From positions 1 through 37,552 of the IMG/VR virus record IMGVR_UViG_3300028025_004946: a stretch of 37,552 bases of DNA. The stretch is one strand, 5' to 3'. This document shows, piece after piece, positions 22,251 through 30,605 of the stretch. A program made the position numbers and the translations under genes. The number at the start of each line of letters is the position of its first letter. Positions within the stretch are counted from its first letter, which is position 1. Origin of the DNA: a virus. Under the pieces are notes generated by a model, which saw nothing but the letters and a program-made list of their open reading frames with translations, did not search any database and was not told where the DNA came from.

Positions 22251-22283
22251 TCCGTTAATATTCCGTTTATACTCCGTTTATAC
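22251..22283 (+). repeat. Three 11-base tandem repeats in the gp32 leader
   Basis: TCCGTTAATAT, TCCGTTTATAC and TCCGTTTATAC follow without gaps, just before the ribosome site AGAAAGG (22285-22291). They lie in the predicted untranslated leader and look unstructured. Possible autogenous operator for gp32. Confidence 0.8.
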
Positions 22284-22297
22284 TAGAAAGGTAAATC

Positions 22298-23179
22298 ATG
22301 GTAGATTTTTCAAATCTTAAAAAGAGTTCAGGCAATCTGGACAAATTGAAATCAAAAGTGGCAGAGCTCAACGCCTCCACAGAAGGTAAATCCGACAAAG
22401 AAAATTTCTGGCGACCAGAAGTAGACAAAGCTGGCAACGGCATGGCTACGATTCGTTTTCTACCCGCAGCAGCAGTTGATGGTGAAGATGGTCTTCCTTG
22501 GGCTAAGATTTTTGAACATGGATTTCAAGGTCCTGGTGGTTGGTTAATCGACAAATGTTTGACAACCAAGAACCAACAATGTCCCGTATGTGAACACAAC
22601 AACAAATTGTGGAACTCAGGCATTGAAGCAAACAAGGACATTGTACGCAAACAAAAGCGTAAGCTATCCTATATCGCAAACGTGTATATCGTTTCTGATC
22701 CTAAGCATCCAGAGAATGAAGGACAAGTTAAATTGTTCAAATTCGGTGCTAAGATTTTTGAGAAGGTTACAGAGGCAATGAATCCTCAGTTTGAAGATGA
22801 AACACCAATCAATCCATTTGATTTGTGGAAAGGTGCCAACTTCAAGTTGAAGATTACTAAAGTTGCAGGTTATCAAAACTATGATAAGTCTGAATTTATG
22901 GTACCATCTGCATTGTTGGATGACGATGAGAAGTTGGAGAAAATTTGGAAGTCTGAATACTCATTGAGTGAGTTGACAGCTGACAAAGAATTCAAGTCTT
23001 ATGATACGTTGAAAACACGTTTGGATAAAGTACTTGGTTTGAACGATGAAGGTGATGCTCCACGAGCACGTACTACAGTTGAACAAGCAAAGGCTGCACC
23101 TAAGAAGCCAGTTGAAGTTGATATTGCATCGGATGACGATGATGATATGGCATACTTCAGCAAGTTGGCTGAAGATTAA
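22298..23179 (+). CDS. 32: gp32, single-stranded DNA-binding protein
   Basis: A 293-residue protein, close to T4 gp32 (301 aa). The zinc ligands are H74, C87, C95 and C98, the same order as T4 H64-C77-C87-C90. The N-terminus (FSNLKKSSGNLDKLKSKV) is the basic cooperativity arm, the centre is the OB fold (DLWKGANFKLKI, QNYDKSEF), and the tail (DDDDDMAYFSKLAED) is the acidic protein-binding domain. It coats single-stranded DNA in replication and recombination. It has its own promoter, repeat-bearing leader and terminator, so it is a one-gene unit. Confidence 0.95.
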   Translation: MVDFSNLKKSSGNLDKLKSKVAELNASTEGKSDKENFWRPEVDKAGNGMATIRFLPAAAVDGEDGLPWAKIFEHGFQGPGGWLIDKCLTTKNQQCPVCEHNNKLWNSGIEANKDIVRKQKRKLSYIANVYIVSDPKHPENEGQVKLFKFGAKIFEKVTEAMNPQFEDETPINPFDLWKGANFKLKITKVAGYQNYDKSEFMVPSALLDDDEKLEKIWKSEYSLSELTADKEFKSYDTLKTRLDKVLGLNDEGDAPRARTTVEQAKAAPKKPVEVDIASDDDDDMAYFSKLAED

Positions 23180-23210
23180 ACAAAAGCTCCTTTCTCAGAA
23201 CTTTGTTTAG

Positions 23211-23234
23211 ACCCCGCCTAGTGCGGGGTTTTTT
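23211..23234 (+). terminator. Rho-independent terminator after gp32
   Basis: ACCCCGC-CTAGT-GCGGGGT (7-bp stem, 23211-23229) followed by a run of T to 23234. It ends gp32 transcription just before the convergent minus-strand block. On the minus strand the hairpin lacks a T-run, so it is mainly one-directional. Confidence 0.92.
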
Positions 23235-23236
23235 GT

Positions 23237-24685
23237 TTATACTAATCGTGTAACATCTTGTATCAATCGCATAAATGTTGGTTCATCATTACGTACTGAT
23301 ATCTGATTAGGTTTCAATCCACTTCCTTGTTGATTGTTTGAAACATTGGTAGTTTTATTTACAACCGGTTTACTCACAGTAGTGGAGTTTGTATTTGTCA
23401 AATTAAGGTCAAGGTTATTGTTTGTCAAACTTGACACTGGTGATGATACAGGTGCTGGTGCAGAAGGTGTTGCCGATGATGGTGTCATTAGTCGTGGATC
23501 ATCCTGCATTGTTGGACGCAGATTTGGTGTTGTACCACCAGACTGTGGATTGGTAGGTACTTGTGGAACAGCCTCCTGTTTTTTCTTAACAGGTTCCGCT
23601 TTTGGACCAGGAGGTATTATACCATACTTCTCAAATTCATCTAAATCATTTTTCGGTATTTTTGCTTCATTTCTCAAATAATCTCCAGCAGCTGAAGGAC
23701 TATAAAGTGCAGCTGCTCGTGCCAAGAATGGCGCATCATCCATATATTTTCTATATTTTGTAAGAGACTCCTCATATGTTGCCAATTCTTCTTTTGTTTT
23801 GGCAGAATTGAGTGCTTGAGCTGCTAAAGCTGTGTCACTACCAACATCAGCAGATATTTGGTCACGTTGTTCATTGGTCATATTAGACAAAACATTTGCG
23901 GCACCATAAGTTATTGCGGCACCACCAACAGCAACACCAGCAACAGTTAAACCACCAGATGTGGCAGCTGCACCAAGAGCTCTGGCACCGAATCGGCCGG
24001 CACTAGACAATGCTGATGCCACACGCATACCTATTTTCTCTGCTATTTTTAAAAGGCTGTCTTTCATTAGGCCAACCAAATCAGCCAGACCTTTTAATTT
24101 TTCCCACATGTCAGCAAGAAACGAATTTTCTTTTACAGGTTCAGCTGAAACAGTACCTGAATTGATTTGTTTCATTAATTTCTGTAATGTGTTAACCAAT
24201 TCTTTGTGACGTTTTTCCTTTTCCATAGCAATTTCTTCATCAAAATTTTCAGATGTTTGTTTTAATCTAACATCTTCATCTCGACTATTTTTTAGGAATG
24301 AAAATATCTTTGATAGTTGTTCATTGATGCCACCAGAATCACCGTCACCACCAACTTTCTTCAACTTATCTGCTGTGTTTCTGGTACCCACAACACTTTT
24401 GGTACGACCTGTGAAATAGTCAATATCTTTTTGGTTACGACCAGTCAATTTACCAAACAAAGCCGGTCCAAATCTGGAACCTAAAGTCATAAACTTCACA
24501 ATGTTTAAAGGATCAAACTTTTCTTTGATGCCTTTTATTCTTGCTTGACTTCTCAAAGAAATGGTTTTACCGACAGCGCCAAGTACTCCCGTATCTTTCT
24601 GTGCGAGTTGGTCAAGGAACATATCAGAAAACCTGGATTTTCTGACCTGTCTAGCTTGTTGATAATTTAGTTTATTATCTGCCAT
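23237..24685 (-). CDS. Predicted virion structural protein
   Basis: A 482-residue protein and last gene of the minus-strand block. The N-terminal 60 residues are basic, the middle has a hydrophobic, Gly/Ala-rich segment (about 225-265, GALGAAATSGGLTVAGVAVGGAAITYGA), and the C-terminal third is Pro/Asn/Thr-rich low complexity. This layout recurs in T4-like aquatic phages next to gp51, where the products are found in virions, probably in tail or hub. It shares the NTTNVSN-type C-terminal style with its upstream neighbour. Exact role unknown. Confidence 0.6.
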   Translation of the reverse strand: MADNKLNYQQARQVRKSRFSDMFLDQLAQKDTGVLGAVGKTISLRSQARIKGIKEKFDPLNIVKFMTLGSRFGPALFGKLTGRNQKDIDYFTGRTKSVVGTRNTADKLKKVGGDGDSGGINEQLSKIFSFLKNSRDEDVRLKQTSENFDEEIAMEKEKRHKELVNTLQKLMKQINSGTVSAEPVKENSFLADMWEKLKGLADLVGLMKDSLLKIAEKIGMRVASALSSAGRFGARALGAAATSGGLTVAGVAVGGAAITYGAANVLSNMTNEQRDQISADVGSDTALAAQALNSAKTKEELATYEESLTKYRKYMDDAPFLARAAALYSPSAAGDYLRNEAKIPKNDLDEFEKYGIIPPGPKAEPVKKKQEAVPQVPTNPQSGGTTPNLRPTMQDDPRLMTPSSATPSAPAPVSSPVSSLTNNNLDLNLTNTNSTTVSKPVVNKTTNVSNNQQGSGLKPNQISVRNDEPTFMRLIQDVTRLV

Positions 24686-24688
24686 TTT

Positions 24689-26305
24689 TTACTTTCTGTC
24701 GTGTTTTGGTCTATCATTAACTGCTGGTGCAGTTTGTGATCCGGTCGTATTGTTTACATTGGTTGTATTTTGTTGCACAATTGGCGGCGGTGATGGATTT
24801 TGTGTTTTCATATCTTTATTATCTTTAGATGATTGGTCTATTTTTGAACCAGAATCATTTACAGATAGTGATTGTGAAACAAGATCATTGAATTTTCCGG
24901 CTTTTATTCCAATATCACCTTTGTTAAAATATCCTTTACCACCCTCAACCTCTAACGGTTTACCTTTTGCATCTTTTTTTGTTACTTTTGATCCTTTATC
25001 AAAAGCATTATTTGACAAATATACAGTCCCATAGGTGGTTTTTCCATATAAAATATCAGTGGATTTTTTACCGTTTACTGTTTCACCGGGTTTTATACCC
25101 ATTATGAAATCATTCGGTTTATCTTTAAAAGCAGGCAGAAAAACAGCTGAATATAAAGTGGCCAAATCAACATTTCTTCCTTGTTCTTTAGCAACTTTGG
25201 CGGATTTTTCTAATTGTGTGTAATTAAAATAATCATCAATAATGGGTAATTGTTCTTCTGCTGACAATTTTCTTAAATCATCAACCGTGTTTATATCTTT
25301 TACGGATTTATAACCTCGTTCCTTCATACCCTTCAATGTACTTGGCATTATCTGTATCAAACCAGAAGCTCCTCCATTTTTGTTATGAGCAGCCGGATTC
25401 AATCCAGATTCGTTCATCATGAAACTTAATAAATCAGGAACAGTTGAATTATATTTTGTTGATAATACACCCAAGCCTGCCATGAATTTAGTATTTTGTG
25501 TGGCAGCATACAAGAAAGGAGCTTCTTTTGCTACCTTGGCAGCAGTTGCAGCACCAGGTTTTGCTGTTGATGGTGGTTTTTGTGTTGCAGTTGGTGGTTT
25601 AACCGGTCCTGGTGGTTTAACTGGTTCCGCAGGTTTTGCAGGTGGTTGCTTTGGTGCTTCCTTAACTGGTTCTGCGGTCTTAGGTTTAGCTGGCTTCTGA
25701 GCTGGTTTAGCTGGCTCAGATGGTTTAGTTTCAGCTGGTTTTTGTGCTGGTTTAGCTGGCTCAGCCGGCTTAGTTTCGGCTGGCTTCTGAGCTGGTTTAG
25801 CTGGTTCCGCAGGCTTACTAGGTTGAGTCGGCTTTGTTTCAATTGGTTTAGATGGTGGCTGACTTGGTTTAGACGGCGCAGATGGTTTACCAGGTTTACC
25901 AGGCATACTTGGTGCAGATGGTGCTTTTGCCTGTTCTTCAGTCTTTCTTTCACGGCGTATAACTCTTTTAGGCTTTGGTCTTCTACGTATAGTTAAAGCC
26001 CTAATTATTTCTGAGTGTCTTTTTTGATCCTCAGAATCTTCTTCTTCTTTGCGATTAACTTGTTGTTGACGTTCAAATTTTAAGTCATCACGGTTTTGTA
26101 CCATCAACTTATAAATTTCACCGAGAAATTCGGCGTTAGACATAGGTTCAACAGTTAAATCTTCAACACTATTTTTTCTAAAAAGACCACCAATTTTACT
26201 TACAGTCTTTTTCAAAAAACTGGCAGAAGTTTTTGTTTTTTCAGACACGACAGGACTAGACGATCCTTCGCCTTCATCTTTTTTATTTTTTCCGAATAAA
26301 CTCAT
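24689..26305 (-). CDS. Virion protein with lytic transglycosylase domain
   Basis: A 538-residue protein. Residues 1-120 are charged and helical, 125-250 form a Pro/Lys/Ala linker with tandem repeats, and about 275-420 form an SLT-type transglycosylase domain: MMNESGLNPAAHNKNGGASGLIQIMPSTL, with catalytic Glu near 299 and the GLIQIMP motif. The last 100 residues are Asn/Ser/Thr-rich. It probably opens peptidoglycan during DNA injection. It follows gp51 directly, so it belongs to the hub gene group and may replace the lysozyme missing from gp5 here. Confidence 0.75.
   Translation of the reverse strand: MSLFGKNKKDEGEGSSSPVVSEKTKTSASFLKKTVSKIGGLFRKNSVEDLTVEPMSNAEFLGEIYKLMVQNRDDLKFERQQQVNRKEEEDSEDQKRHSEIIRALTIRRRPKPKRVIRRERKTEEQAKAPSAPSMPGKPGKPSAPSKPSQPPSKPIETKPTQPSKPAEPAKPAQKPAETKPAEPAKPAQKPAETKPSEPAKPAQKPAKPKTAEPVKEAPKQPPAKPAEPVKPPGPVKPPTATQKPPSTAKPGAATAAKVAKEAPFLYAATQNTKFMAGLGVLSTKYNSTVPDLLSFMMNESGLNPAAHNKNGGASGLIQIMPSTLKGMKERGYKSVKDINTVDDLRKLSAEEQLPIIDDYFNYTQLEKSAKVAKEQGRNVDLATLYSAVFLPAFKDKPNDFIMGIKPGETVNGKKSTDILYGKTTYGTVYLSNNAFDKGSKVTKKDAKGKPLEVEGGKGYFNKGDIGIKAGKFNDLVSQSLSVNDSGSKIDQSSKDNKDMKTQNPSPPPIVQQNTTNVNNTTGSQTAPAVNDRPKHDRK
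25682..25816 (-). repeat. 45-base tandem repeat encoding KPAEPAKPAQKPAET
   Basis: Three units (protein residues about 164-178, 179-193 and 194-208), the last one diverged. They form part of an extended Pro-rich linker. Flanking sequence is similar but irregular. Confidence 0.8.
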
Positions 26306-26551
26306 TTATTTTCTTTGTCGTTCTTTTAGTTTTTGGTTTTCTTCTTCCAAATATTGAATCAACATGGCGACATAGATATCTCGTTCCCAAGGTATCATAT
26401 TTTCAAGTTCGGTAAGACTATACTTATGGTGTTGCATCAAGGAAAAGTTAGTCTTGTAGTAATTTCTTAAATCATCATAACCAAGTATTAGCCGAAAAAA
26501 CTTTCGAGCCCTTCCACATCCAAGTGATGTTCGAAACCACATTTGGAACAT
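26306..26551 (-). CDS. 51: gp51, baseplate hub assembly protein (probably made by -1 frameshift)
   Basis: The frame from 26551 gives 81 residues, but the first 19 are an out-of-frame reading of gp26's conserved Cys motif. The conserved part begins near RLILGYDDL and has FSLMQHHKYSLTELENMIPWERDIYVAMLIQYLEEE, which fits gp51 of T4-like aquatic phages. No start codon with a ribosome site lies between the gp26 stop and this core. A TTTTTTC slippery heptamer at the end of gp26 joins the two frames. In T4, gp51 acts catalytically in hub assembly. Confidence 0.72.
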   Translation of the reverse strand: MFQMWFRTSLGCGRARKFFRLILGYDDLRNYYKTNFSLMQHHKYSLTELENMIPWERDIYVAMLIQYLEEENQKLKERQRK

Positions 26552-27213
26552 TTCATATCAATTTTCTTAGATAACTTAGGAATACTATTGAAGAATTTTT
26601 CTAGTTTTTCAAATTGTTCCTGATTCAGTTGTTCGATAAAGTCAACTAATTCTTCTACTGAAGCTTCTTTCGCATAATGAAATTGGTCACCATCATAAAC
26701 ATATTCAATTGATTGAGCCAACATATTGAAGGTGACCTCTGTAATGTCTTCCATTTCAATAGAGTCTTTAATCAACTTGAATGGTGGATATTTCATCTTA
26801 ACGATGATTTTATCTGTCAACTGAATTTCTGGATCCACATATTCTTCTTGTACAGGTTTAACTTCTGTCAAATCAATTTTGGCTTCCATAATGTTGCCAC
26901 AAACTTTATCTTCAACCTCGTTATTACAACGATACTTTGACTCAGACATTTCACCAACAGACTTTGCTCTCAGTTGTATGAAGTAATATTCAATGTCTAC
27001 AATTGGCAATTCATCAACATCAACATCTTTTGTTAGAGTACATACATCCAATATCTCTCTTACATTGTGTTGAATTGTTTTTGCATCAGAAGATTCCAAT
27101 GCCATCATCAAGGCTTTTTGTTCTTTGATTAGATATGGTCTAAATTTAATTTTCTTTTTAGAAAGTGGTAATTCCAATTCATATGTTGGCACTTCAAGTT
27201 TTGGTAAAGCCAT
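26488..27213 (-). CDS. 26: gp26, baseplate hub subunit
   Basis: A 241-residue protein (T4 gp26 is 208 aa) with AGGAG before the ATG. The start (MALPKLEVPTYELELPLSKKKIKFRPYLIKEQK) and the C-terminal zinc-ribbon-like CSKCGFEHHLDVEGLESFF are the pattern of the T4 baseplate protein family (Pfam T4_baseplate). A CNN...VCGN pair in the middle could complete metal binding. In T4 it belongs to the hub assembly pathway with gp51. It probably ends by either normal termination or a -1 frameshift into gp51. Confidence 0.85.
   Translation of the reverse strand: MALPKLEVPTYELELPLSKKKIKFRPYLIKEQKALMMALESSDAKTIQHNVREILDVCTLTKDVDVDELPIVDIEYYFIQLRAKSVGEMSESKYRCNNEVEDKVCGNIMEAKIDLTEVKPVQEEYVDPEIQLTDKIIVKMKYPPFKLIKDSIEMEDITEVTFNMLAQSIEYVYDGDQFHYAKEASVEELVDFIEQLNQEQFEKLEKFFNSIPKLSKKIDMKCSKCGFEHHLDVEGLESFFG
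26494..26500 (-). promoter_or_regulatory. Candidate -1 ribosomal frameshift site
   Basis: T-TTT-TTC in the gp26 frame, one codon before the gp26 stop (26488-26490). Slippage by -1 gives TTT-TTT-CGG, entering the gp51 frame exactly at its conserved segment. The predicted fusion is about 302 residues. No clear downstream pseudoknot was identified by eye. Confidence 0.6.
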
Positions 27214-27227
27214 AATAACTCCTTAAA

Positions 27228-27896
27228 TTATGTATTAGTTCGAACTGTTTCAATAGATTGGGCCGCAGAATTAAACCCCGTTCCAATTGCACCTGAGGCT
27301 GAACCTCCTAGGCCTCCTAAGTCAACTACAAGTGAATTTATACCAGCATCCAGTAGTTCCATTCCCAAAGATTGTAGTGAATTGTTTTTCCAATATGTGT
27401 ATGCAAATGTCACAGACAATCTATGGTAACCTTCACCATTCCAATCCAGGTCCAATTGATTCATAGAAATAGGATATGCATCATATAAGTTTACTGAATA
27501 AGTCAACTCATTTGTTACAGAATATTGATTTATTGTAATTGCTGTTGCATAATTTTCTTTATATCTCCAATTATAATTATACATTGGATTGATATAATTT
27601 AACCATGCATCAAACAACAATTTAGTTTTCATATCATCATCAAGAATAAATGTCAGGTCAATGTCATTGTATGTTGTTTCATATGGAAACTTTTCTACCG
27701 GACCATATGATTTTTGTTCTGTTGTAGCGAATGTTCTGCCTGGAAGATTGGCATTCTCACATCTATATGTAAGATTTGTAGCAGATTTGACATACGGAAG
27801 CAAAGTCAATGGTACTGGAATGTTTACGTCAAATCTATTCTGTCTGGATAAGTCACCAGTAAAACTTGATTTGAAATCGTTGATACTTCTTGGCAT
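27228..27896 (-). CDS. Tail-tube-fold protein, gp54-like
   Basis: A 222-residue protein. RQNRFDVNIPVPL near residues 19-31, CENANLPGRTF near 46-56, and the late MNQLDLDWN...LSVTFAYTYW parallel the layout of T4 tail-tube protein gp19 and its relatives gp48/gp54, which share one fold. Since gp48 is encoded separately at 28992, this is most likely the tube initiator gp54, although a second tube protein is possible. It is adjacent to gp26, in the hub gene group. Confidence 0.6.
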   Translation of the reverse strand: MPRSINDFKSSFTGDLSRQNRFDVNIPVPLTLLPYVKSATNLTYRCENANLPGRTFATTEQKSYGPVEKFPYETTYNDIDLTFILDDDMKTKLLFDAWLNYINPMYNYNWRYKENYATAITINQYSVTNELTYSVNLYDAYPISMNQLDLDWNGEGYHRLSVTFAYTYWKNNSLQSLGMELLDAGINSLVVDLGGLGGSASGAIGTGFNSAAQSIETVRTNT

Positions 27897-28514
27897 TTAT
27901 GAATTCCTTATTTCTTCGACAGAATCTTTCCAAACTTCTTTTGGTTGAGCCTTCTTGAATTGTTGTATTGGTAAATACATTGCAACGTCCCATTCATTAG
28001 GTTCCACTGCCAAAATCCTGGATTTTATGTGGCTATACAAATAATGTTTGATACAAGGCCTGAACTCTTTTAACTTGGATGATGCATCCAACATTGGATA
28101 GGTGATTCGGATACGCTTAATTTCATCTTCATCATTGTAAATTGCAAAGTTCAATAGTTTCCGCATGAATAAAATTCTATATCTAAGTGGTAGATAATGT
28201 ATGTTTAGTCCAATAAAACCATCAGATTGTCGTTTCAATGGCAAAACAAGTGGAAACCTATCGTAATATGGTAAATCATTTTTACCTTTGGGATCATAAA
28301 CAAAATAATATAACCCACCCATTAAGAATTTTTGTCTGTCAGCAGGTCTAGTCCAACGGGTCTTTTCTTTTGTTATAGGAATAGATAAACGACCAGGATT
28401 TCTAAGGCCGGCGACTTTTTGCATTAACCATTTAATAGACTCTTGGCTCATCGTTGGATGTTGAGCCTGAAGTTTTTCTTCAGTTATCGTAGTGAGTATG
28501 GATTTTGTTGTCAT
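27897..28514 (-). CDS. Predicted virion protein, possibly gp2-like
   Basis: I use ATG 28514, just after the gp4 stop; a start at 28625 would overlap gp4 by 100 bases. The 205-residue protein has GGLYYFVYDPKGKNDLPYYDRFPLVLPL and GFIGLNIHYLPLRYRILFMRKL, motifs conserved in T4-like aquatic phages. Its place beside gp4 recalls T4 gene 2 (DNA-end protector), but I see no decisive motif, so that name is only a guess. A strong ribosome site is missing. Confidence 0.6.
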   Translation of the reverse strand: MTTKSILTTITEEKLQAQHPTMSQESIKWLMQKVAGLRNPGRLSIPITKEKTRWTRPADRQKFLMGGLYYFVYDPKGKNDLPYYDRFPLVLPLKRQSDGFIGLNIHYLPLRYRILFMRKLLNFAIYNDEDEIKRIRITYPMLDASSKLKEFRPCIKHYLYSHIKSRILAVEPNEWDVAMYLPIQQFKKAQPKEVWKDSVEEIRNS

Positions 28515-28525
28515 CGGATATTTAG

Positions 28526-28960
28526 TTATAGTCCGAGGTGGTCTTCCGTTATAAGTTTGAATTCCCAGCCACGATCTAAACAATATTCTGTTGCCGCCTT
28601 GAATTTGGCCTGATTGATACTCCATGTCACAACTTCTTGGATGTATTGTTTCGTGATACGTTTCTTCTTTTCTGGTTCCATTGTTTGATATTTCGGTTTG
28701 ACTTCAAGCATCATAGTTCTAAGTTTACCATCTTTATCACGAACTTTAACGACAAAATCAGGAAAATAACGGTGCATTCGGTTATCAACGGGAGATTTGT
28801 ATGGAATTATGATTTCTTCTGAAGCCCAAGAAACAATATTTGGATTTTTGTCGAGCCAATTCATCACTCGACATTCCCATGATGAGCGATAAATGATGTT
28901 TTTGTAATCCCCTGCGTATTTTTGAGGATTTGAAGGTCGGAATCTTCCAGAATATGCCAT
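28526..28960 (-). CDS. 4: gp4 (gp50/65), head completion protein
   Basis: A 144-residue protein, near T4 gp4 (150 aa). MAYSGRF.P.N..KY.GD, IIYRSSWECRVMNWLDKNP, WASEEIIIPY and RYFPDFVVKV...LEVKPK follow T4 gp4 step by step. The D...EVKPK pattern is a PD-(D/E)XK nuclease-like core. It helps finish DNA-filled heads before tail joining. First gene of the minus-strand block, opposite gp48. Confidence 0.9.
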   Translation of the reverse strand: MAYSGRFRPSNPQKYAGDYKNIIYRSSWECRVMNWLDKNPNIVSWASEEIIIPYKSPVDNRMHRYFPDFVVKVRDKDGKLRTMMLEVKPKYQTMEPEKKKRITKQYIQEVVTWSINQAKFKAATEYCLDRGWEFKLITEDHLGL

Positions 28961-28973
28961 AAATATATGTATA
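28958..28973. promoter_or_regulatory. Divergent late-promoter-like elements
   Basis: On the plus strand CATAAATA (28958-28965) points to gp48; on the minus strand TATACATA (28973-28966) points to gp4. Both differ by one base from T4's late element TATAAATA. By T4 spacing the minus start would fall at or next to the gp4 ATG. Confidence 0.5.
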
Positions 28974-28991
28974 ATCTTTTCCTAAAAAAAC

Positions 28992-29984
28992 ATGGCAATC
29001 ATAACAATACCAACATCTATTAGTGGCATAACCATACCCGGCTTTGGCACCGGTGGCGGACCTTTGGATTCTTTGTATCAATCGGGTGGATTACCCTTTT
29101 ACAAGTATCCTAGAGATTTGGGAAGTTCGACTAGAAGCCACTCAGTAGTTTTTACAATTAAAAAAATCAAAGAAGTCCCATTTAGTGAAGTTGTTGCTGG
29201 CACCGTACAGTTTGTTACTGGATCTGATAATACTGATACTTCGGTTACAGGTGTCGTAACAAATGCATTTGAACGGGCTCAAGCTGCAGCACAAGAGGCG
29301 GTAAACGTAGTGAGTGGTGATGTTGGCAAAATTGCTGAAACAGTTGATGGTGGTATGTCAAAAGTTTCACAAATCGTTTCAAAAAGAGAAGTTCAGAATC
29401 AAGCAGTTATTGCTTTGTATATGCCAGAAACAATGTCGTTTACAAATGAAGCCACATATGATGGATCCACAACTTTGGCCAGTGCAGCTGGATCTTTACC
29501 ATTAGTTGGTGGTTTGATTAGAGCTGTAACCACCTCATTAGGTGAAAATGATGCATTAAAATTGGGTTTGAATAAAATGGGTTATGTTTTTAATCCACAA
29601 AAACAAATGTTATTTCAAGGTATTGAATTTAGACAATTCAATATGTCATTCACATTCACACCATATTCTTCAAAAGAAGCACAAGATGTTAAAGAAATCA
29701 TCAAATTGTTCAGAAAATGGTCAGCTCCACAAAAAACATCTTCATTTGGTGGTATGTTTTTTAATCCACCAGCAGTTTTTCAAGTGGACTTTAAATTTAA
29801 CAATTCACAAAACTTGAATATACCAAAATTAAAAGATTGTGTAATCACATCAGTAGAAGTCAACTATGCACCAAACGGAATGTGGTCAGCTCATAGTGAC
29901 GGTGCGCCAGTACAAACAACTGTAACATTGGCACTACAAGAGATGGACCTAGTTGATAGATCAGATATCGAAAATGGATATTAA
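28992..29984 (+). CDS. 48: gp48, baseplate tail-tube cap
   Basis: A 330-residue protein (T4 gp48 is 364 aa). The Gly/Pro-rich start with LPFYKYPRDLG, the helical middle (AFERAQAAAQEAV) and the late FRQFNMSFTFTPYSSKEA and ITSVEVNYAPNG are the gp48 pattern in T4-like aquatic phages. It sits on the hub and starts tube polymerisation with gp54. No Shine-Dalgarno is seen before the ATG, unusual for this window. First gene of the plus-strand baseplate block. Confidence 0.85.
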   Translation: MAIITIPTSISGITIPGFGTGGGPLDSLYQSGGLPFYKYPRDLGSSTRSHSVVFTIKKIKEVPFSEVVAGTVQFVTGSDNTDTSVTGVVTNAFERAQAAAQEAVNVVSGDVGKIAETVDGGMSKVSQIVSKREVQNQAVIALYMPETMSFTNEATYDGSTTLASAAGSLPLVGGLIRAVTTSLGENDALKLGLNKMGYVFNPQKQMLFQGIEFRQFNMSFTFTPYSSKEAQDVKEIIKLFRKWSAPQKTSSFGGMFFNPPAVFQVDFKFNNSQNLNIPKLKDCVITSVEVNYAPNGMWSAHSDGAPVQTTVTLALQEMDLVDRSDIENGY

Positions 29985-29986
29985 AA

Positions 29987-30604
29987 ATGCAATATTTTAG
30001 AAATTTACCAAAAGTAGCATATACGGATAAAAACAAAGTATCAACAGTCTACACCAATTTACTGGCTAGAGTTAGTTTTATTCCCGAAATGTTAAGTAAT
30101 GGTTTGAATTTTTATTTGTATGATGTACAAGATGGTGATACACCAGAAATTGTTGCACACAAGTATTATAATGATGTTAGTCGTTTTTGGATTGTTTTAT
30201 ATTGTAATGAAATGATGGATCCTCAATGGGATTGGCCATTATCATACACACAATTTAATAATTATGTTGAAGATAAGTATGGTAACAATTTAAATGGTGT
30301 GCATCATTACGAAAAAGTCATCACCAAAACAAGTAGACAAACAGTAAATGACCAAACAGTAGTAGAAAAACATGTTATCTCAGGTGAAGAATTTTTAAGT
30401 TTATTATATGGAAATCCATATGGTATAGGTCCACTTAAAACTTTTGAGTTGCCTACAGGATTTGTAGACGTATCGATTCAACCAGCTTCTATAACAAACT
30501 ATGAATATGAACTTGAACTGAATGAAAATAAAAGAACTATAAAATTGTTGAATAAATTATATGCAGATCAATTGGAATCAGAATTTACTAAATTAATGAG
30601 TTGA
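29987..30604 (+). CDS. 53: gp53, baseplate wedge
   Basis: A 205-residue protein (T4 gp53 is 196 aa). FYLYDVQDGDTPEIVAHKYYNDVSRFWIVLYCNEMMDP is the LysM-like core typical of gp53, followed by DWPLSYTQFNNYVEDKYG. gp53 closes the wedge and joins it to the hub. It starts 2 bases after gp48 and lies 1 base before the next gene. Confidence 0.9.
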   Translation: MQYFRNLPKVAYTDKNKVSTVYTNLLARVSFIPEMLSNGLNFYLYDVQDGDTPEIVAHKYYNDVSRFWIVLYCNEMMDPQWDWPLSYTQFNNYVEDKYGNNLNGVHHYEKVITKTSRQTVNDQTVVEKHVISGEEFLSLLYGNPYGIGPLKTFELPTGFVDVSIQPASITNYEYELELNENKRTIKLLNKLYADQLESEFTKLMS

Positions 30605-30605
30605 A

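Noticed and set aside
25531-25996. Long open frames on both strands over the Pro-rich linker
   Set aside because: They are shadows of the tandem KPAEP repeats: products are pure QLN/HL or WF/RW repeats with no ribosome site.
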